Shown here: positions 17,376-26,110 of the stretch, one piece after another
How positions within the stretch are numbered: position 1 is the stretch's first letter
Layout of the letters: each line of letters opens with the position of its first letter
Origin: Paenibacillus soyae
GTDB lineage: Bacteria > Bacillota > Bacilli > Paenibacillales > Paenibacillaceae
Assembly: GCF_024623455.1 (NCBI RefSeq)
Contig: NZ_JANIPJ010000006.1
Coordinates: 124,001-188,000, forward strand
DNA length: 64,000 nucleotides
Direction: 5' to 3'
Translations under genes and position numbers: made by a program
Notes under the pieces: generated by a model
The model's database searches: none
Told to the model about the DNA's origin: nothing
Seen by the model: the letters and a program-made list of their open reading frames with translations, nothing else

Positions 17376-18479
17376 TCACCCTCTCGCATATCGCTTGAGC
17401 TTATCCGCGATATAATCCTGCTGCTCCCGCGTCAGATGCGGCGACATCGGCAGCGCGAAGGAGCGCTCGCACACCTGCTCCGTTACCGGGAGATCGCCCC
17501 GCTTCATCCCAAGCGAGCTCATCGCCTGCTGCAGATGCAGCGGACAAGGATAATAATGGCCGGTCGAGATGCCGTGCCGCTTCAGCTGAACGGCCAGCCG
17601 GTCGCGGTCTTTGGTCAGCGTGACGTACAGATGGTACACGTGACGATAGTCGGCCGGCGCCGCCGGAAGTGCCAGCGGGAGCCCGCTCAGCAGCGAGCCG
17701 TAGCGGACGGCAGCCTCGCGCCGCCTGTCGTTCCATTCGCGAAGCTTGGTCAGCTTGACGCGAAGAGCCGCGGCTTGCAGAGGGTCGAGCCTGCTGTTAT
17801 AGCCGACTTCCTCGTGGAAATATTTTCTGCGGCTGCCATGGTGGCAGAGCAGGCGGATCCGGTCCGCGAGCCCTTCGTTGTTCGTAACGACAATGCCGCC
17901 GTCTCCGTAACCGCCCAAGTTTTTGGTCGGGAAGAAAGAGATGCAGCCGATGTCTCCGAGCGCGCCGACCGGGCGTCCTTTGTATTCCGCCCCTATCGCT
18001 TGGCAGGCATCCTCGATGATCAGAAGCCCGTGGCGTTCCGCAATGCTTTGCAGAGCGTCCATATCGGCCGGCAATCCGAAGATATGGACGGGCAGCAGCG
18101 CTTTGGTTCGCGGCGTCACCTTCGCCTCCACGTCTACCGGATTCAGATTGAAGGTGACGGGATCGATATCGGCGAACACCGGGACAGCCCCGACGCGGAC
18201 GATCGCTTCGGCCGTGGCGAAGAACGTGAACGCCGTCGTGATCACTTCGTCGCCCTCACCGATACCCGCCGCCTCGAGAGCCAGCGTCAGCGCATCGGTT
18301 CCGTTCGCGACGGAAATCGCGAACCTGGCTCCCGTCTGCGCCGCAATCTCTTTCTCGAGCGCCTCGACCTCGGGACCGCCGATATAGACGCCGCTATCTA
18401 ATACGCGCCGCATCGCGCCGTCGATTTCCGTCTTCAGCTCGCGATACTGCGCATGCAAATCAATTAAAGGTATATTCAT
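17376..18479 (-). CDS. DegT/DnrJ/EryC1/StrS PLP aminotransferase (WbpE-like)
   Basis: 367 residues starting MNIPLIDLHAQYRELK. Hallmarks are VEALEKEIA, SVANGTDALTLALEAAGI (phosphate-binding region), EDACQAIGAEYKGRPVG (PLP-stacking Asp and Gln) and SFFPTKNLGGYGDGG, which contains the Schiff-base Lys. The family transfers an amino group from glutamate to a keto-sugar nucleotide; WbpE does so at C3 of the UDP-GlcNAcA derivative. GGAG lies 8 nt upstream of the ATG. The start is 5 nt after the stop of the Gfo/Idh/MocA gene, which would provide its 3-keto substrate. Confidence 0.9.
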   Translation of the reverse strand: MNIPLIDLHAQYRELKTEIDGAMRRVLDSGVYIGGPEVEALEKEIAAQTGARFAISVANGTDALTLALEAAGIGEGDEVITTAFTFFATAEAIVRVGAVPVFADIDPVTFNLNPVDVEAKVTPRTKALLPVHIFGLPADMDALQSIAERHGLLIIEDACQAIGAEYKGRPVGALGDIGCISFFPTKNLGGYGDGGIVVTNNEGLADRIRLLCHHGSRRKYFHEEVGYNSRLDPLQAAALRVKLTKLREWNDRRREAAVRYGSLLSGLPLALPAAPADYRHVYHLYVTLTKDRDRLAVQLKRHGISTGHYYPCPLHLQQAMSSLGMKRGDLPVTEQVCERSFALPMSPHLTREQQDYIADKLKRYARG

Positions 18480-18484
18480 AGCAT

Positions 18485-19543
18485 TCACTCCATCCATGCC
18501 ATCTTGCTCATTTCGAAATGCCCGAGAGGAAGCTCCACTGCCTTGCCGCTTGAGATCGAGCGATAGATCGCCAGCACGATTTCCAGCGCGGACAGCGAAT
18601 CGGCTGCCGTAACCAGCGGAATGGCTCCCGAGCGGATCGCGCCCGCCAAATCCCGGTAAAGCGGCGCATGAGAGATTCCTTCTATCCGCGGAGGGGGCCA
18701 TGCGCCGTCTGCCCCATCCTCGAATTGCCATAGCTTCAGCTCGTTCAGCATGGCGCCTTCCATCGCCGCGGAGCCTTTCTCTCCGAACAAGGCAATGGAA
18801 GTGCCCAGCGAGCTGGGATACGCCAGCGTTGTCGCTTCGATCAAGCCGATCGCGCCGCTCTGGAACCGGAGCACGACGGCCCCTGTATTTTCGACGCCGA
18901 TCTCCTGTCCGACGACCGCAGCTTGCGCATACACCGAGCGCACGGGCCCCAGCATCCACTGAAGCAAGTCGATGTAATGAATGCATTGATTCATGAAGAG
19001 CCCGCCGCCCTTCTCCCAGCTCTCCCGCCACGGGCTTTCCTTGTAATAAGGCAGCCCCCTGCTCCAGCGCATCGTCACCACGCCATGTCCGATCGAGCCG
19101 AACCGCCCTTGCTCCACCGCTTCCTTCATCGCCCTCATCTGCGGCATGTACCGGGCCTGGAACGAGACGGCAAGCACTAATCCCCGCCTCTCAGCCTCCT
19201 CCGCGGCGTCCCTGGCTTCCTTCATGGATAAAGCCAGCGGCTTCTCCACCAGCACATGCTTGCCCGCGCGAAGCGCCTTCATCGCCAGCTCCGCATGCGA
19301 GTCGCTGCTAGTCGCGATCACGATTAGCTCCGCGTCCGATTGGTTTAGCAGAGCGTCTATGGAGCCATACGTCTGAACCTCAGGAAACCGCGGCTTGCAG
19401 CGGTCCGCAAAGCGCTCCAGCCTCTCTTCGTCCAAGTCGAACAAAGCGGCGAGCACCGCTTCGCCTCCCAGCTCGGCCAGCGCGTTCACGTGTTTTTCGG
19501 CGATTTTGCCGCATCCAATAATGGCGGCGCGCACTGCTTCCAT
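18485..19543 (-). CDS. Gfo/Idh/MocA oxidoreductase (WbpB/WlbA-like)
   Basis: 352 residues. The N-terminal Rossmann fold shows AAIIGCGKIAEKHVNAL, the family EKP motif is in VLVEKPLALS, and the C-terminal substrate domain has GGGLFMNQCIHYIDLLQWML, very like WlbA/WbpB. In that pathway the enzyme oxidises C3 of UDP-GlcNAc-uronic acid with NAD. AAAGGAGG precedes the ATG. It is the first gene of the run oxidoreductase, aminotransferase, acetyltransferase, CgeB-like. A generic sugar dehydrogenase is possible, but the gene order favours the 2,3-diamino-sugar route. Confidence 0.88.
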   Translation of the reverse strand: MEAVRAAIIGCGKIAEKHVNALAELGGEAVLAALFDLDEERLERFADRCKPRFPEVQTYGSIDALLNQSDAELIVIATSSDSHAELAMKALRAGKHVLVEKPLALSMKEARDAAEEAERRGLVLAVSFQARYMPQMRAMKEAVEQGRFGSIGHGVVTMRWSRGLPYYKESPWRESWEKGGGLFMNQCIHYIDLLQWMLGPVRSVYAQAAVVGQEIGVENTGAVVLRFQSGAIGLIEATTLAYPSSLGTSIALFGEKGSAAMEGAMLNELKLWQFEDGADGAWPPPRIEGISHAPLYRDLAGAIRSGAIPLVTAADSLSALEIVLAIYRSISSGKAVELPLGHFEMSKMAWME

Positions 19544-19739
19544 TAGGGGCCTCCTTTCAAATCTATCGAACGATTCCGTCTTCTTACTATATGAATAGGA
19601 CTCGGGATTGCTATGGACGAATCTATCGGCCCGGGCAAAATAGGTTGGCTACCTAGTCTCTTGCAACATGCCATTACCCAGCGGCAAGAATACCTTACTA
19701 GATAGAGAGATGTTGTTATACGACAGAGGAGGGATTCCA

Positions 19740-20813
19740 TTGAAAATCGCAACGGTCGTCGGCGCGCGCCCCCAATTCGTGAAAGCCGCGCCGCTCAGCA
19801 AAGCGATCAGGCAAACGCATCGCGAGCTGCTGATTCATACGGGACAGCATTACGATCCTTCGTTATCGGACGTTTTCTTCCAAGAGCTTGGTCTTCCCGC
19901 CCCGGACGTCCATCTCGGAGTCGGCTCCGGCCCGCACGGGAAACAGACGGCCCGAATGCTCGAAGGGATCGAGGAGACGCTTATACGCGAAACCCCGGAC
20001 CTGCTGCTCGTCTACGGCGATACCAATTCCACCTTGGCCGGCAGTCTCGCGGCCGCCAAGCTGCATATTCCGATCGTTCACGTCGAGGCGGGCCTCCGCA
20101 GCTTCAACAGGCGGATGCCCGAAGAGACGAACCGCGTGCTGACGGACCATATGTCGTCCCTGCTCTTCTGTCCCACCGACGAAGCCGTCGCCAACTTGGA
20201 GAGAGAAGGCATTCGCGAGCATGTCCACATGGTCGGGGACATCATGTATGACGCCGTTCTCGCTTTTCTTCCAATCGCGCGAGAGAAATCCGATATACTA
20301 ACCCGGCTTGGGCTGTCGCCCCGGCAGTATGCCGTCGCAACCGTGCACCGGAACGAGAATACCGACTCGCCGGATCGCATGCGGAGCATTCTCTCCGCTC
20401 TATCCCAGCTGGATAGACCCGTCGTTCTTCCGCTGCACCCCCGGGCGCGCCATTATTTGAACAAATGGGGCCTCGAGCCGATGCTCGAAGCGCCCAACTT
20501 GAAGGTGCTGGAGCCTCTGCCTTATTTGGATATGCTGAGCTTAACCTCCGGCGCTCACGCGGTGCTGACGGATTCCGGCGGGCTGCAAAAAGAAGCCTAC
20601 ATGCTCCGGGTGCCGTGCCTGACCATTCGAAACGAGACGGAGTGGGTCGAGACGGTCGCCCATCGCTGGAACCGGCTCGCCGCCGCGGATGCAAGCTCGA
20701 TCCTGGAGGCGTACGGCGGCATATTCGTGCCCGAGCAGCATCCCCCTATCTTCGGCGACGGGCGTTCGGCCGAGCGGATGTGCCGCCTTATGGAGCGGTT
20801 TGCTCTCCAATAG
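19740..20813 (+). CDS. wecB: Non-hydrolysing UDP-GlcNAc-type 2-epimerase (WecB/WbpI family)
   Basis: 357 residues from TTG at 19740; AGAGGAGGG lies 6 nt upstream, so this start is preferred over upstream in-frame ATGs. Family motifs are VGARPQFVKAAPL, HTGQHYDPSLSD, VYGDTNSTLAG, HVEAGLRSF with RMPEETNR, TVHRNEN and TDSGGLQKEAY. WecB/MnaA makes UDP-ManNAc, and close relatives such as WbpI epimerise UDP-GlcNAc3NAcA to UDP-ManNAc3NAcA. Given the WbpB/E/D-like genes next to it, the second activity is plausible; motifs alone do not separate them. It is the only plus-strand gene within the polysaccharide locus, divergent from the oxidoreductase gene. Confidence 0.9.
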   Translation: MKIATVVGARPQFVKAAPLSKAIRQTHRELLIHTGQHYDPSLSDVFFQELGLPAPDVHLGVGSGPHGKQTARMLEGIEETLIRETPDLLLVYGDTNSTLAGSLAAAKLHIPIVHVEAGLRSFNRRMPEETNRVLTDHMSSLLFCPTDEAVANLEREGIREHVHMVGDIMYDAVLAFLPIAREKSDILTRLGLSPRQYAVATVHRNENTDSPDRMRSILSALSQLDRPVVLPLHPRARHYLNKWGLEPMLEAPNLKVLEPLPYLDMLSLTSGAHAVLTDSGGLQKEAYMLRVPCLTIRNETEWVETVAHRWNRLAAADASSILEAYGGIFVPEQHPPIFGDGRSAERMCRLMERFALQ

Positions 20814-20825
20814 CCAGGACGGCAG

Positions 20826-20862
20826 AAAAAAGGCCTGTCATGTCCATCATGACAGGCTTTGT
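20826..20862. terminator. Bidirectional terminator between convergent epimerase and GT4 genes
   Basis: A perfect 10-bp stem GCCTGTCATG / CATGACAGGC has a 5-nt loop. It is flanked by AAAAAA on the left (T-run on the minus strand) and TTTGTTA on the right. Confidence 0.88.
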
Positions 20863-20866
20863 TATG

Positions 20867-22087
20867 TTATCCTTGGCGCTCCAGCTCTTGATACATGGCC
20901 GCAAGCCGCTGCTCCATCTTCTCCCAGCAGTACACGTCACTCATCGCGGCTCTGGCGTTGCGCCCCATAGCCGCTAGGAGCTCGCGGTCGTTATACAGCT
21001 TGGCGAGCTGCTGCGCGAAATCCGCCGCAGAAGCGTTCTTCGATCCGACAACGAGTCCGCATTCATGCTCACGAATGACGTGCGACATCGCGGCCGACTC
21101 GTTAACGACGACGGGAACGCCGCTGCCGAGCAGGCTGAAAAATTTGTTCGGCAGCGCGTACAGCCTGTTTTTCGAGCTTAAGTCAAAATAAATATAACCG
21201 ACGTCGACCTGGTTCCACTGATCGCCGAGCTTGTCATAGTCGACCCACGCGTAGTCGATCCGCGGATCGGATCGGAGCCGCTTCTCGATTTTGGCCTTTT
21301 CCGCAGGCGCGGGGTGATGAACTTGACCGGCGATTTTGAACCGCGCATGCAGGCCGGCTTGCGTTAAGCTGTCGAGCAAGGCGATGATGCGCCCCGGATC
21401 GCCTTTCTCCTTCGTCAGCATCCCTTCATAGCCGATAATCATGGGCCGTTCCTCGGAGAAACCGTCCGGCTGCCGCGGCTCCCCGCTAAGCTGAAGCAGC
21501 CTCGGAGAATTATAGATGACGGTAATCGGAATCCCCGGATAACGCTTCGCATAGATGGCCGCGATGCTGTCCGACACCGTGATGAGCCAGTCCGTGTCCT
21601 TCATTAGTTCCCTGAGCAGCGGCGTGTCGTTCTCCAGCTCGTGAGCGTCGAATACGACCCTCGCGTTCCTTCCCTGATTGCGCAAGAAGCGCTTCGCTTG
21701 AACCGCCTCGTACAGCGTCTCCGGCTCATGGGCATGATAGACGTCGGCCTGGGCATCCCGCGCCTTCGCCAGCAACCCGTCCAGCTGATAGCCTTCCGTG
21801 CCGTTCTGCAGACTGCGCAGCATCGCCTTCTCCACATTCGTTTTATGATAAATAGAGGCGATCCGCTTCGCCTCGTAGGGAATGACCGTCACCCCGTCTT
21901 CTCCGAAAGACGGAGAAGCAGAGCGCGTATCCCTGATCGGCGCCTTATTAATATTCAGCAAGGCCCCATTGTATTTGGGCGCCAGCAAGCATACGTCATG
22001 CCCGAGCGCCGCCAAGCTTTTGGCCTCCTTCTGGAACACTCTGACGTCAAGGAAAGAGTGTCTTCGAATCAGCTTGCATATTCTCAA
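20867..22087 (-). CDS. GT4-type glycosyltransferase
   Basis: About 406 residues with two Rossmann-like halves. The N-terminal half includes DVYHAHEPETLYEAV and VVFDAHELENDTPLL. The C-terminal donor domain shows IGYEGMLTKEKG, an LLGSGVPVVVNESAAMSHVI segment and EHECGLVVG, where the Glu contacts the sugar nucleotide. It probably adds a sugar in envelope polysaccharide synthesis; donor and acceptor are unknown. The site GGAGG lies only 3 nt before an ATG at 22093 but 9 nt before an in-frame TTG at 22087, so the TTG is preferred. It follows an RmlD-like reductase gene. Confidence 0.88.
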   Translation of the reverse strand: MRICKLIRRHSFLDVRVFQKEAKSLAALGHDVCLLAPKYNGALLNINKAPIRDTRSASPSFGEDGVTVIPYEAKRIASIYHKTNVEKAMLRSLQNGTEGYQLDGLLAKARDAQADVYHAHEPETLYEAVQAKRFLRNQGRNARVVFDAHELENDTPLLRELMKDTDWLITVSDSIAAIYAKRYPGIPITVIYNSPRLLQLSGEPRQPDGFSEERPMIIGYEGMLTKEKGDPGRIIALLDSLTQAGLHARFKIAGQVHHPAPAEKAKIEKRLRSDPRIDYAWVDYDKLGDQWNQVDVGYIYFDLSSKNRLYALPNKFFSLLGSGVPVVVNESAAMSHVIREHECGLVVGSKNASAADFAQQLAKLYNDRELLAAMGRNARAAMSDVYCWEKMEQRLAAMYQELERQG

Positions 22088-22117
22088 CGCCATTCGCCTC
22101 CGATCACTGGAAGAGCC

Positions 22118-22981
22118 TTATATCCCGTCCAGCCGGTACTGGCTGTAAAGCTCCTCATGTCCTTTCATCCATGCGGCCATCTGACGCAGCATCTCGGGAT
22201 AACCGGGAACGGCATACGTCATATCGCTTCTCGTATTCAGCAAGCTCTTGTCATGGTGAAACTTATCGTTCGGCTGAATATCGACTTCATGCCCGTTCCG
22301 GAACACGTCCTTCAGCATCAGAAGCAGCTCATGCTTCGATACTTTGCCGTTCGCTGCGAGATGCACGATTCCGTCAAGCGGACTCTGCAGCATCTGCTCA
22401 ACGAACGCCGCGAGCTCGAGCGTCGTCACTCCGTTCCAGAATACGCGCGAATAACCGCTAATGCTCCCCTCCTGCGCCATGAACCAATGAAACAAGCCAA
22501 CGCCGTCCCGCTTCAATTCCGGCCCGATAATGGACGTGCGGATCGTCAAATGGCCGGGCCGCTTCACTTCGCCCAAGCTTTTGGTTTTCGCGTATGCGGA
22601 CGTACCGTCCGGCTTTCTGGATTCGTCGTAAGGACCCCCGAGGCCGGAAAATACGCAATCCGTGCTTATATGGATAAGCCGGTATCCCAGCTTATCCCCC
22701 CATTTGGCCAATCGATGCGGAAGCAAGCTATTAATCATAATCGCTTCCTTCTGTCGCTCCTTGGCCGCTTCGTTCAGTATGCCGGCCGCATTGACGACCG
22801 CATCCGGCTTCAGAAGACGCAAAGCGTCCTCCAGCTCGGCGTGTCCGCGAAGATCGAGCTGCAGCTGCCCCTCTCCTCCATTCCGGCTGACGGCCGTCAC
22901 GTCATGGCCCTTCTCCGTCAAATATCGGACGAGCAAATGCCCCGCCATTCCCGCCGAGCCTAATACGACAATCCGACTCAC
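22118..22981 (-). CDS. RmlD-like SDR sugar-nucleotide reductase
   Basis: 287 residues. The NAD(P)-binding motif VVLGSAGMAGHLLVRYL sits at the N-terminus. A catalytic-type Tyr-x3-Lys lies in YAKTKSLGE, and a Ser/Thr in ISTDCVFSG matches the RmlD active-site segment. The family includes dTDP-4-dehydrorhamnose reductase and CapF-like reductases. No RmlA, RmlB or RmlC gene is present in the window, so a different nucleotide-sugar substrate is possible. The start is GTG after a G-rich site. It is flanked by a Rhamno_transf-type protein gene and a GT4 gene in the same direction. Confidence 0.85.
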   Translation of the reverse strand: MSRIVVLGSAGMAGHLLVRYLTEKGHDVTAVSRNGGEGQLQLDLRGHAELEDALRLLKPDAVVNAAGILNEAAKERQKEAIMINSLLPHRLAKWGDKLGYRLIHISTDCVFSGLGGPYDESRKPDGTSAYAKTKSLGEVKRPGHLTIRTSIIGPELKRDGVGLFHWFMAQEGSISGYSRVFWNGVTTLELAAFVEQMLQSPLDGIVHLAANGKVSKHELLLMLKDVFRNGHEVDIQPNDKFHHDKSLLNTRSDMTYAVPGYPEMLRQMAAWMKGHEELYSQYRLDGI

Positions 22982-22994
22982 TTTCCGCCCCCCC

Positions 22995-23681
22995 TTACAT
23001 AAAATCTCCGAGTATTTCCTGCACCTTGCCCGCTTCGATCAGATCCGATTTTCTGCCCACCGTAAATTTGTTCATCACGTTCGTCTGATGAACGACGACC
23101 ACGAAGTTGCGGCCGGCCATCAACTCATGCTTGTAGCGAATCGCGTCGTGATGGGTTTTGAGCGGATAACGGTATCCGGACAAAAACTTTTCGGTGTCGT
23201 AGATAAACGTATAAAAGGATGGCGACGCATACGATACGTTCGCGAGCCGGTTCGTGTTGGAATCGTACAAATAACCGCGCTGGGAGATCAACACCTGCGT
23301 CGCGGGCTTCGGGACGTGCGCGTACAACCGTTCGACGTAGTCTTTTTTGAACATGTTGTCGGAATCAATGCGCGCGACGTAAGCCTTGGAATATCCCTGC
23401 ACCGCTGCATCCATCCGTTCCTTGCGCTTCGAGAACGGAACGAATTCGATATGAGCCGGAAGCGGCTCGTGGCGCGCCAGCGACGCGGCGATTAGGGGCT
23501 CCGTTTCGTCCAAATAATAGATGAACGCCTTGAAATCGCTCCTCGACTGCCCGCTCAAGCTTTTGGCCGTGAAACGCATCGTAATGTCCATCCGGTAATC
23601 AATCCATGATGGCTTATAAATATTGTCGCTGTACTTGACCGTGTTGAATTGGATCTCGATAATCACGATCCGATCGTTCAT
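22995..23681 (-). CDS. Putative rhamnosyl-transferase-like glycosyltransferase
   Basis: 228 residues. It resembles proteins annotated as putative rhamnosyl transferases (GT-A-like fold). It has ARIDSDNMF as the DxD-type metal-binding motif, a preceding WIDYRMDITMRFTAKSL segment and a HHDAIRY / VVVVHQTNVMNKF end. Its ATG overlaps the TGA of the nucleotide-sugar dehydrogenase gene (ATGA), so the two are translationally coupled. It probably adds one sugar to the polysaccharide made by this locus. The sugar is uncertain. Confidence 0.7.
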   Translation of the reverse strand: MNDRIVIIEIQFNTVKYSDNIYKPSWIDYRMDITMRFTAKSLSGQSRSDFKAFIYYLDETEPLIAASLARHEPLPAHIEFVPFSKRKERMDAAVQGYSKAYVARIDSDNMFKKDYVERLYAHVPKPATQVLISQRGYLYDSNTNRLANVSYASPSFYTFIYDTEKFLSGYRYPLKTHHDAIRYKHELMAGRNFVVVVHQTNVMNKFTVGRKSDLIEAGKVQEILGDFM

Positions 23682-25039
23682 GTCCGTCCCCCGCTTTCTT
23701 GAGACGAATTCGACCGCGTCCCCGTTCCGAGCCTCATAATACGGCCTCTTCCTTCGATATGCCGGGTCACGTTCCGGGTGTCGTAGATGAACGCCGCATG
23801 CTCCGCCAGCATCGTAAGAGGCATTCCTTTATGGGGAGTCGCTATGATGACCGCATCCATGCTCTCTACCAGCTTCGGCGTCAGCTCGACGCTGGTCAGC
23901 GGGCCGTCCCCCAGCTTGACTTGCGGAATGTACGGATCATGATAGAATACATTCGCCCCTTCCAGCTGCATGAGCTTCATAAGATCGATCGAGGCGGATT
24001 CGCGGGCGTCGGCGATGTTAGGCTTATAGGCCGCCCCGTAGATCAAAATATTCGACCCCGACAACGGCTTCGGCGCCATCGCTTTCCTCAGCTGCTGGAC
24101 AATATACAGCGGCATCTTGTGGTTAACGGCATTCGACATGCTGATGAATTCGGACGTCATGCCATGCTGCTTCGCCTTCCATAGCAGATACGACGGGTCG
24201 ACGGGAATGCAATGCCCCCCGATGCCCGGTCCCGGATAGAAGGGCATAAATCCGAACGGCTTCGTCCCTGCCGCGTCGATCACTTCCCATACGTCCAAAT
24301 TCAGCTGATCGCTAAGCATCGCCATTTCGTTTATGAAGGATATGTTGATGAGCCGGTAAGAATTTTCCAAAATTTTGGCCATCTCCGCGGCGTCCGTGCT
24401 GGATACGGGATGGAGGCTTGGGAATACTTGACCATAAAGCTGGAGAATGCGGTCGAGGCAGCCCTCCGTTATTCCGCTCACGATCTTCGGGATCCTCTCG
24501 AGCGGGAAGCGTTCATTGCCCGGATCGACGCGCTCGGGAGAATAAGCCAGGTGGAAATGCTCTCCGGCCTTAAGCCCCGTCTTCTCGAGAAGAGGGAGCA
24601 GCACCTCCCGCGTCGTCCCGGGATACGTCGAGCTCTCCAGCACCACAAGCTGGCCTTTCTTGAGACGGTGGCCGACCTGGGAGGCCGCGATCGTCAAGAA
24701 GCTGAGGTCAGGCGTTCCATATGCCGTGAGCGGTGTCGGGACGCAGATAATAATCGCTTCCGCCGCTTGAATGGCGCTGTGCCGATTCGTCGGCAGGAAG
24801 CGATCGGTCATCATCGCCTCCTGTATTTGACGGTTCGAAATTTCGTGAATATAGCTGATTCCTTTGTGAAGCTTCTCGACCTTGTCTGCGTCGGGGTCGA
24901 TGCCAAGCACGCGGAATCCTCTGTCCACGAACAGCAGCGCTAGCGGTAGACCAACATAACCAAGGCCCAGGATGGCAACCGTCTTCTGTTCCGTGCCGCC
25001 CTGGGCATGCAAATCTTCCATTTCGTTTCTTTCAACCAT
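23678..25039 (-). CDS. Nucleotide-sugar 6-dehydrogenase (WbpA/WecC/TviB family)
   Basis: About 453 residues. The N-terminal Rossmann motif is VAILGLGYVGLPLALLF and the central helical region contains INISFINEMAML. The catalytic Cys is in GPGIGGHCIPVDPSYLLWKA, the HexNAc-type variant of the UDP-glucose/GDP-mannose dehydrogenase signature. The family oxidises C6 of UDP-GlcNAc or UDP-ManNAc to the uronic acid with two NAD. Together with the WbpB/E/D/I-like genes, UDP-GlcNAc is the expected substrate. The start is uncertain: the ATG at 25039 has AAGGCGAG upstream, and others lie nearby. First gene of a minus-strand operon of four. Confidence 0.88.
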   Translation of the reverse strand: MVERNEMEDLHAQGGTEQKTVAILGLGYVGLPLALLFVDRGFRVLGIDPDADKVEKLHKGISYIHEISNRQIQEAMMTDRFLPTNRHSAIQAAEAIIICVPTPLTAYGTPDLSFLTIAASQVGHRLKKGQLVVLESSTYPGTTREVLLPLLEKTGLKAGEHFHLAYSPERVDPGNERFPLERIPKIVSGITEGCLDRILQLYGQVFPSLHPVSSTDAAEMAKILENSYRLINISFINEMAMLSDQLNLDVWEVIDAAGTKPFGFMPFYPGPGIGGHCIPVDPSYLLWKAKQHGMTSEFISMSNAVNHKMPLYIVQQLRKAMAPKPLSGSNILIYGAAYKPNIADARESASIDLMKLMQLEGANVFYHDPYIPQVKLGDGPLTSVELTPKLVESMDAVIIATPHKGMPLTMLAEHAAFIYDTRNVTRHIEGRGRIMRLGTGTRSNSSQESGGRT

Positions 25040-25139
25040 CTTGTAGCATCTCGCCTTCTTTCCAGCCTGTTTCAAATAGCTAGAATTACAATATGACGGG
25101 ATGATAGAAAAGGAATGGACGAATCAGCCTTCGAATGCG

Positions 25140-25176
25140 CAAAAAGGCTGACCGCCTATTCCGGCGATCAGCCTTG
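25140..25176 (-). terminator. Intrinsic terminator of the YhcN-like gene
   Basis: A 13-bp stem (AAGGCTGA-CGCC / GGCG-TCAGCCTT, one mismatch) with a 6-nt loop is followed by a T-run on the minus strand. It lies about 17 nt beyond the stop. Confidence 0.85.
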
Positions 25177-25192
25177 ACTTCAGGGACTATGG

Positions 25193-25933
25193 CTAGTCCA
25201 GCAAACGGTGCTTGCGGTTTACGCTGGTCGATTTCAGGATTCCGTCGCCCGTAGAGTCGGGCGCGCCAACCGGGAACACCCGCTCCGCCATCGCGTTAAA
25301 TTCCATAATATAGTTTTGAACGGGATAGCCGAGCATGTTGTCGTTCATATACATATTCATACGCCCGACGAATTCGGGATTCGCCGATATATAAATATTG
25401 GCGATCTGAGGATGGAGCTCCTTGACCGCTTCGGCGATCTGCGATTTCATATCCGCCGTTAGAAGCTCTTCACCCGTGGACATGCTGCTGATCCGTCTTC
25501 CGTCCTCGGCGCCGTTCTTGCCGAACAAGCCCAGATGCGTCCGGCTCATCGCCTTCGTCTCGCCTTGCGGAGCATGGTCGTGGAGCGATACGGCTACATA
25601 AGCTTTTTTGTCGGCCAGCATGACGTATGACGCTTTGACCGAGGTAATCTCCTTGATTCGGTCGGCTATTTCCTCGCTCATTTCCAATCGATAATTGCGA
25701 TGAGAACCAATAACGTTATTATTATTTTGCTGGCTGCCGCGTACCCGGTTTTGCTCGTTTTTCCCGTCATCCGCGAACCGCTTGTCCCGGATCACGCCGA
25801 AAGAATTATACTCCGCATTGTTCGTCCGGATGTTTTTGTTGCCTATATCCCCCTGATATTCGCTGCAGCCGCTGAGCAGCGTGCCGATCAGTACGCCGGC
25901 GGACAGCGCCGCTAACTTCTTACGCATAGGCAT
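25193..25933 (-). CDS. YhcN/YlaJ-family sporulation lipoprotein
   Basis: 246 residues. The signal peptide ends in lipobox LLSGC (Cys about 23). A polar Asn/Gln-rich region (about 30-75) follows, and then the YhcN/YlaJ domain with ADRIKEITSVKASYVMLADKK-type sequence and PQIANIYISANPEFVGRM. These lipoproteins are made in the forespore and sit in the inner spore membrane, where they affect germination or outgrowth. GAGGAGG lies 6 nt before the ATG. It is monocistronic. Confidence 0.88.
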   Translation of the reverse strand: MPMRKKLAALSAGVLIGTLLSGCSEYQGDIGNKNIRTNNAEYNSFGVIRDKRFADDGKNEQNRVRGSQQNNNNVIGSHRNYRLEMSEEIADRIKEITSVKASYVMLADKKAYVAVSLHDHAPQGETKAMSRTHLGLFGKNGAEDGRRISSMSTGEELLTADMKSQIAEAVKELHPQIANIYISANPEFVGRMNMYMNDNMLGYPVQNYIMEFNAMAERVFPVGAPDSTGDGILKSTSVNRKHRLLD

Positions 25934-26110
25934 GCCATACCTCCTCGTATCGTAGCATCCAAGCCGAAGGCGGCGAATGTCGCGAACGGATGGTCGCTTC
26001 GCCGCTCATTCTTTATTCAGCTTGATCAACCTTAGCGTTCGCCAATCGCATGCTTGCTATTCGCGGGAACGCCTTTCTAGGAGCTGGTAACGCCATAATG
26101 CTGCAAAAAG

